From Oceanococcus sp041619555 (lineage in GTDB: Bacteria > Pseudomonadota > Gammaproteobacteria > Nevskiales > Oceanococcaceae), in the NCBI GenBank assembly GCA_041619555.1, contig JBFKDQ010000005.1, positions 46,023 through 110,022 on the forward strand: a stretch of 64,000 nucleotides of DNA. Direction: 5' to 3'. The position numbers and the translations under genes were made by a program. This document shows positions 59,938 through 64,000 of the stretch, in pieces (the first letter of the stretch is position 1; each line of letters starts with the position of its first letter). The notes beneath the pieces were generated by a model. It was not told the DNA's origin. It was given only the letters and a program-made list of their open reading frames with translations, and searched no databases.

Positions 59938-61419
59938 ATGTCCGTACCCAAAGCCTTGCGCGGCCTGAAACAGGACGCCTTCTACGACGAACTGCTGTCA
60001 CCGGCTCTGGCGGGCGACCCGGTCACCTCACGCATCCTGAAGTTGCTGGCAAAAATGACGCCGGAAGAGCTGGATCAGCGCCGCGAGGCGGCGGAACTGG
60101 CCATCCGCACCATGGGCATCAGTTTCACGGTCTACAGCGAAGGCGCCGCCATCGACCGGGCCTGGCCCTTCGACATCATCCCGCGGGTGATCCTGTTGCA
60201 GGAATGGCAACGCATCGAACAGGGCCTGAAGCAGCGGGTCAAGGCGCTGAACCTGTTCATCAGCGACATCTACGATCAGCAGAACATCGTGGCCGATGGC
60301 GTATTTCCCGCCTGGGTGCTGGAAAAATCGGTCAACTTCCGACCCCAGTGCGTGGGCGTGAAACCGCCCTTCGGGGTCTGGTCGCACATCTGCGGCTCGG
60401 ATCTGGTACGCGGGCAGGACGGCACCATGTACGTGCTGGAAGACAATCTGCGGGTCCCCTCGGGGGTGTCCTACATGCTGGAAAACCGGGCCATCCAGAA
60501 GCGCATCTTTCCGGAGCTGTTCCGGCGTCAAGACGTGCACCCGGTGGACGAGTACCCCAGCCAGCTGTACATGACCCTGGCCGCGCTCAACCCCAATGGC
60601 GGCGACAGCCCGACCATTGCCCTGCTCACCCCCGGCATCTACAACTCGGCGTACTTCGAGCATTCCTATCTCGCCCAACAGATGGGCGTGCATCTGGTCG
60701 AAGGCCCCGATCTGGTGGTGCCCGAGGACAACCATGTTTACATGAAGACGATCGAAGGGCTGCGCCGGGTGGATGTGATCTATCGCCGCATCGACGACCT
60801 GTTCCTCGACCCGGAAGCCTTTCGCGCCGATTCCATCCTCGGCGTGCCTGGCCTGATGCGGGCCTGGAAAGCCGGCCATGTCGCCCTGGCCAATGCACCA
60901 GGCGCAGGGGTCGCAGATGACAAGGTGGTGTATGCCTTCGTGCCCGACATCATTCGCTACTACCTCGATGAAGAGCCGATCATCCCGAATGTTCCGACCT
61001 GGCAATGCGCCGACCCCAAGCAGTGCGAGTACGTGATCGAGCACATTGCCGAGCTGGTCATCAAGCCGGCAAATGAATCCGGCGGCTATGGCCTGCTGAT
61101 CGGCCCGCATTCCAGCGCCGCCCAGCGCAAGAGCACGATCGCCGAAATCCGCAAGGATCCGCGCAACTGGGTGGCTCAACCCTGCCTCAATTTGTCCACC
61201 ACGCCGACCCTGTGCAATTCCGGCCTGGCCCCGCGCCATGTCGACCTACGGCCTTTCATCCTGTCGGCCAGGGATCAGTACGTCACCACCGGCGGGCTCA
61301 CCCGGGTCGCGCTGAAGGAAAATTCCCTGGTGGTGAATTCCTCGCAGGGCGGCGGCAGCAAGGACACCTGGATCGTCGATGCCGCCAGCCACACCACCCG
61401 CAACGGAGACGAAGCATGA
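59938..61419 (+). CDS. Circularly permuted ATP-grasp protein (type 1)
   Basis: A 493-residue CP-ATP-grasp protein, predicted to ligate a carboxylate to an amine with ATP. It shows VTSRILKLLAKMTPEEL, FDIIPRVILLQEW, GQDGTMYVLEDNLRVPSGVSYMLENR, VKPANESGGYGLLIGP and SLVVNSSQGGGSKDTW. It is full length, begins 1 base after the upstream stop and overlaps the alpha-E gene by 4 bases. Confidence 0.92.
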   Translation: MSVPKALRGLKQDAFYDELLSPALAGDPVTSRILKLLAKMTPEELDQRREAAELAIRTMGISFTVYSEGAAIDRAWPFDIIPRVILLQEWQRIEQGLKQRVKALNLFISDIYDQQNIVADGVFPAWVLEKSVNFRPQCVGVKPPFGVWSHICGSDLVRGQDGTMYVLEDNLRVPSGVSYMLENRAIQKRIFPELFRRQDVHPVDEYPSQLYMTLAALNPNGGDSPTIALLTPGIYNSAYFEHSYLAQQMGVHLVEGPDLVVPEDNHVYMKTIEGLRRVDVIYRRIDDLFLDPEAFRADSILGVPGLMRAWKAGHVALANAPGAGVADDKVVYAFVPDIIRYYLDEEPIIPNVPTWQCADPKQCEYVIEHIAELVIKPANESGGYGLLIGPHSSAAQRKSTIAEIRKDPRNWVAQPCLNLSTTPTLCNSGLAPRHVDLRPFILSARDQYVTTGGLTRVALKENSLVVNSSQGGGSKDTWIVDAASHTTRNGDEA

Positions 61420-62390
61420 TGCTCTCGCGCGTCGCCGAATCCTTCTACTGGTACGGCCGTTATCTGGAACGGGCGGAAAATACCGCCCGGCTGATGCTGA
61501 GCTATGCCGACATGATCCTGGATCTGCCGCTCAAGTCCCGGGTCGACTGGGATCAGCTGGTGGAGATCACCGGCTCGCAGGCCACCTTCGAGCGACTTGG
61601 TGTGCGCGCCACCGAACTTGGCATCCTCAGATTCCTGATCGACCATCCGGACAATCCCGGTTCGCTGCGTTGCTCCATCGCCGCGGCGCGGGAAAATCTG
61701 CGCAGCACCCGCGACCGGGTGCCGCGCGAGGTGTCGGAATCGACCAATGAATTGTGGGCCTATGTCAAGGAAGCCGGTCCCGAGTCGATTCGCCGTTCGG
61801 CGGCGCGCGCCCGCTTTCTGCGTGGCCTGATCGACCGCTGCCAGACCTTGCGCGGTTACATGGGCGGCAGCATGAGCCGCAATCAGGCCTATTACTTCAT
61901 CCGCTTCGGCCGCATGCTGGAGCGCGCTGACATGACCACCCGCATCATGGATGTGCGCATTGATGATCTGCTCCCGGACGAGGTCGGCAATCTGCCCGCT
62001 TTCGATGCGGTGCAGTGGATGAGCGTGCTGCGCTCGCTCTCGGCCTATCAGATGTATCGCCAGGAGGTCCAGGGCAAGGTCAAGGCTCTGGACGTGATCG
62101 AGTTCCTGTTCTTGAGTCAGAGTTTCCCGCGCTCGGTCCACCACAGCCTGCTCGCCGCCCGGCGCTGCGCCCAGGCCCTGCCGCGACCGGACAAGATCAT
62201 CGCCGCGGTGGATGCGCTGATGCAAAGCACGGCCAATCTGCAAGCCCGGACGCTGGCCGAAAATTCGGGCAAACTGCGCCAGAGCATTGATGCCATCCAG
62301 GCCGAAATTATCCAGATCGACCGCCTGTTCACCCAGACCTATTTCGCGCCCGCCTCCCCCGGCGCATCCCAGCAGCAGCAAACCGCCTGA
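61416..62390 (+). CDS. Alpha-E domain protein
   Basis: A 324-residue all-helical protein beginning MMLSRVAESFYWYGRYLERAENTARLM, the hallmark of the alpha-E domain, with ARFLRGLIDRCQTLRGYMGGSMSRNQAYYFIRFGRMLERADMTTRIMDVR in the middle. Alpha-E proteins accompany circularly permuted ATP-grasp ligases; the domain probably binds the ligase or its product. Its ATG overlaps the upstream stop (ATGATG; 61416 or 61419). Confidence 0.9.
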   Translation: MMLSRVAESFYWYGRYLERAENTARLMLSYADMILDLPLKSRVDWDQLVEITGSQATFERLGVRATELGILRFLIDHPDNPGSLRCSIAAARENLRSTRDRVPREVSESTNELWAYVKEAGPESIRRSAARARFLRGLIDRCQTLRGYMGGSMSRNQAYYFIRFGRMLERADMTTRIMDVRIDDLLPDEVGNLPAFDAVQWMSVLRSLSAYQMYRQEVQGKVKALDVIEFLFLSQSFPRSVHHSLLAARRCAQALPRPDKIIAAVDALMQSTANLQARTLAENSGKLRQSIDAIQAEIIQIDRLFTQTYFAPASPGASQQQQTA

Positions 62391-62401
62391 GTCCCGAACC
62401 C

Positions 62402-64000
62402 TTGGCCAATCTGTTTGATCGCTATGTCCCCGCGGCCGGTCGCTACGATGAGCTGAGCGCCAGTGACGGGCGCCTGCGACCGCATTGGCAGTATCTCGCC
62501 AATGCGGTCGCCTCGCTGGATACCGTGGGGCTGGCCGAGCGTCAGGCGGAACTGCGCCGCCTGCTGCAGGACAACGGGATTTCCTACAATCAGTATGAGC
62601 AGGAGCGTCTGCACACGCGGCCCTGGCCGATGGACCTGTTGCCGCTGGTCATTTCCAGTCGTGAATGGCGCGAGATCGAAGTCGGGGTCGCCCAGCGCGC
62701 CGAACTGCTGCGCCAGATCATGCATGACCTCTACGGTGCGCAACGCCTGATCCGCAGCGGCCTGTTACCGGCCCAGATCATCCATGGCCACCGCGGCTTT
62801 CTGCTGCCCTGCACCAGTGCCGACATCCCTGCCGAGCACCAACTCATCGTCTATGGCGCCGACCTGGGCCGCGATCCGCAAGGTCGGCTGTGGGTCACCG
62901 GCGACCGTACCCAGGCCCCATCGGGGATCGGCTACGCGCTGGCTGCCAGAACTGTCAGCTCGCGGGTCCTGCCCAGCGTGTTCCGCGAATCCAATGTGCA
63001 TCCGATCCTGCCGTTCCTGCGCGATCTGCGCTCGCGTCTGATCCAGCTGGCGGAGGATGAAGTCGATCGGATCGCGGTGCTGACCCCCGGGCCGGCCAAC
63101 GAGACGCATCCTGAACATGCCTATCTCGCCCGCCATCTGGGCCTGCCCCTGGTGGAAGGGGCGGACTTGCGGGTCAGTGGTGGCGCCTGCTGGCTCAATG
63201 ACCACGACAGCCGGCGACGCATCAGCGTGCTGTTGCGTCGTCTGGACGATGACTATTGCGACCCACTGGAACTGAACCGCAAATCCTTGCTCGGCGTCCC
63301 CGGCTGCCTGCAGGCGGTCCGCAACCGGCAACTGGGCTTCGCCAACCCGCTGGGCAGCGGGGTGCTGGAAAATCCCGCCCTGATGAGTTTTCTGCCGGAG
63401 CTCTGCCGGCAACTGCTCGGCGAGGAACTGAAACTACCTTCGCGGGAGACCTGGTGGTGCGGCCATGCCGACAGCCTGGCCTACGTCCAGGCGCATCTGG
63501 ATGACCTGCTGATCCGCCCGATTCTCGCCCGCGACACCCTGGCCGCCCAGGCTCCGGCCGAACTGGGCCAGCGTGATCGAAGCCGGCTGTTGGCGCAGAT
63601 CCAGGTCCACCCGGAACGCTTTGTCGCCCAGCGCCTGCAGGCCCAGCCCATCGTGCCGGTGCTGCGCGGCCAGGAAATCGTCGGTCATCCCGCCGAACTA
63701 CGCACCTTCGCGATCAGCTTCAACAACAGCTTCCGGGTGATGTCCGGCGGCCTGGCCCGGGCGGGCGCCAGCAGCGACAGCTGGCGGGTCTCCGGCCAAC
63801 TGGGGGGTGTCTGCAAGGATGTCTGGGTGCTGTCCTCCGAATCGCAGCGGGAAACCCAGATCCTGCCCCAGTTGCTGCCGGTCAAACCCCGCCCGCAGCA
63901 CCTGACCGAACCCCATGTCGCGGACAATCTCCTGTGGCTGGCCCGTTATGCGCAACGTGGCGAGTTGCTCAGCCGGCTGATCTCGGCCACCCTCAAGCGC
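62402..64000 (+). CDS. Second circularly permuted ATP-grasp protein (3' end outside window)
   Basis: An open frame from a TTG at 62402 to the last base, 533 codons so far. It encodes FDRYVPAAGRYDEL, IYGADLGRDPQGRLWVTGDRTQAPSGIGYAL, RVLPSVFRESNVHP, VLTPGPANETHPEHAYLARHLGLPLVEGADL and KSLLGVPGCLQAV, the pattern of the type 2 circularly permuted ATP-grasp family, often fused to an alpha-E domain. It starts 11 bases after the alpha-E stop. No ATG is near the 5' end, so the start is uncertain. Confidence 0.85.
   Translation, partial: MANLFDRYVPAAGRYDELSASDGRLRPHWQYLANAVASLDTVGLAERQAELRRLLQDNGISYNQYEQERLHTRPWPMDLLPLVISSREWREIEVGVAQRAELLRQIMHDLYGAQRLIRSGLLPAQIIHGHRGFLLPCTSADIPAEHQLIVYGADLGRDPQGRLWVTGDRTQAPSGIGYALAARTVSSRVLPSVFRESNVHPILPFLRDLRSRLIQLAEDEVDRIAVLTPGPANETHPEHAYLARHLGLPLVEGADLRVSGGACWLNDHDSRRRISVLLRRLDDDYCDPLELNRKSLLGVPGCLQAVRNRQLGFANPLGSGVLENPALMSFLPELCRQLLGEELKLPSRETWWCGHADSLAYVQAHLDDLLIRPILARDTLAAQAPAELGQRDRSRLLAQIQVHPERFVAQRLQAQPIVPVLRGQEIVGHPAELRTFAISFNNSFRVMSGGLARAGASSDSWRVSGQLGGVCKDVWVLSSESQRETQILPQLLPVKPRPQHLTEPHVADNLLWLARYAQRGELLSRLISATLKR

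Noticed and set aside
58158..59951. 597-codon minus-strand frame over the transglutaminase/DUF2126 gene
   Set aside because: A shadow in GC-rich sequence, Gly/Gln/His-rich, without a start context.
1..64000. tRNA, rRNA, IS or prophage genes
   Set aside because: Scanned by eye for cloverleaf ends, transposase motifs and terminal repeats; none convincing.

Overview
The window is about 64 kb of GC-rich bacterial chromosome, densely packed with genes. The gene set (FimV-like protein, MltB-type transglycosylase, SlyD, YbbN/Trx-TPR, Kbl-Tdh, RsgA, DeaD, two TonB-dependent receptors, an NtrC/sigma-54-type promoter) points to a free-living, aerobic gammaproteobacterium. I cannot fix the family or genus from sequence alone. 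I saw no rRNA, tRNA, insertion sequence, phage gene or CRISPR array.

Layout. 1-6 kb: tail of an unknown gene, a MarC-family membrane protein, RsgA, and a large periplasmic-propeller/degenerate-GGDEF/EAL protein, the last three on the minus strand. 6-11.5 kb: a secreted subtilase ending in eight 12-residue YTWGGHN repeats, a thiolase/3-hydroxyacyl-CoA dehydrogenase pair, and a GAF protein. 11.5-22 kb: a small membrane protein, a TonB receptor, a Gcw_chp/TorF-type outer-membrane protein behind a sigma-54 promoter with NtrC-like sites, a GNAT-nitrilase fusion, a second TonB receptor and a P-type ATPase. 22-36 kb: an NMO-like oxidoreductase, a Baeyer-Villiger-type monooxygenase with a divergent TetR gene and a twin-operator promoter, MAPEG and PanE-like proteins, then amino-acid catabolism (D-amino-acid dehydrogenase, TetR, serine dehydratase, M20 peptidase, Tdh, Kbl) with a DUF899 protein and YbbN. 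36-41 kb: MltB, FimV-like, SlyD, DeaD.

41-52 kb is the most distinctive region: a ten-gene minus-strand operon for a [NiFe] hydrogenase resembling group 1h (the oxygen-tolerant, high-affinity type). Order: small subunit, large subunit, maturation protease, TPR protein, NifU-domain protein, NHL propeller, a protein with a HiPIP-like four-Cys tail, HypA, HypB, small membrane protein. Nearly every junction is a stop-start overlap or a gap of 2-3 nt. Directly upstream is a soluble histidine kinase with a FixL-type heme-PAS domain, and divergent from it a receiver/DUF3369 response regulator. Together they suggest oxygen- or redox-responsive control of H2 oxidation. hypCDEF are not in the window.

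52-64 kb: an Ada-type AlkA and Ogt pair (alkylation repair), a tri-heme RoxA/MauG-like lipoprotein, and a plus-strand operon of transglutaminase-DUF2126, circularly permuted ATP-grasp, alpha-E and a second circularly permuted ATP-grasp protein (cut by the window end). This last set belongs to a widespread but biochemically undefined predicted peptide-ligase system.
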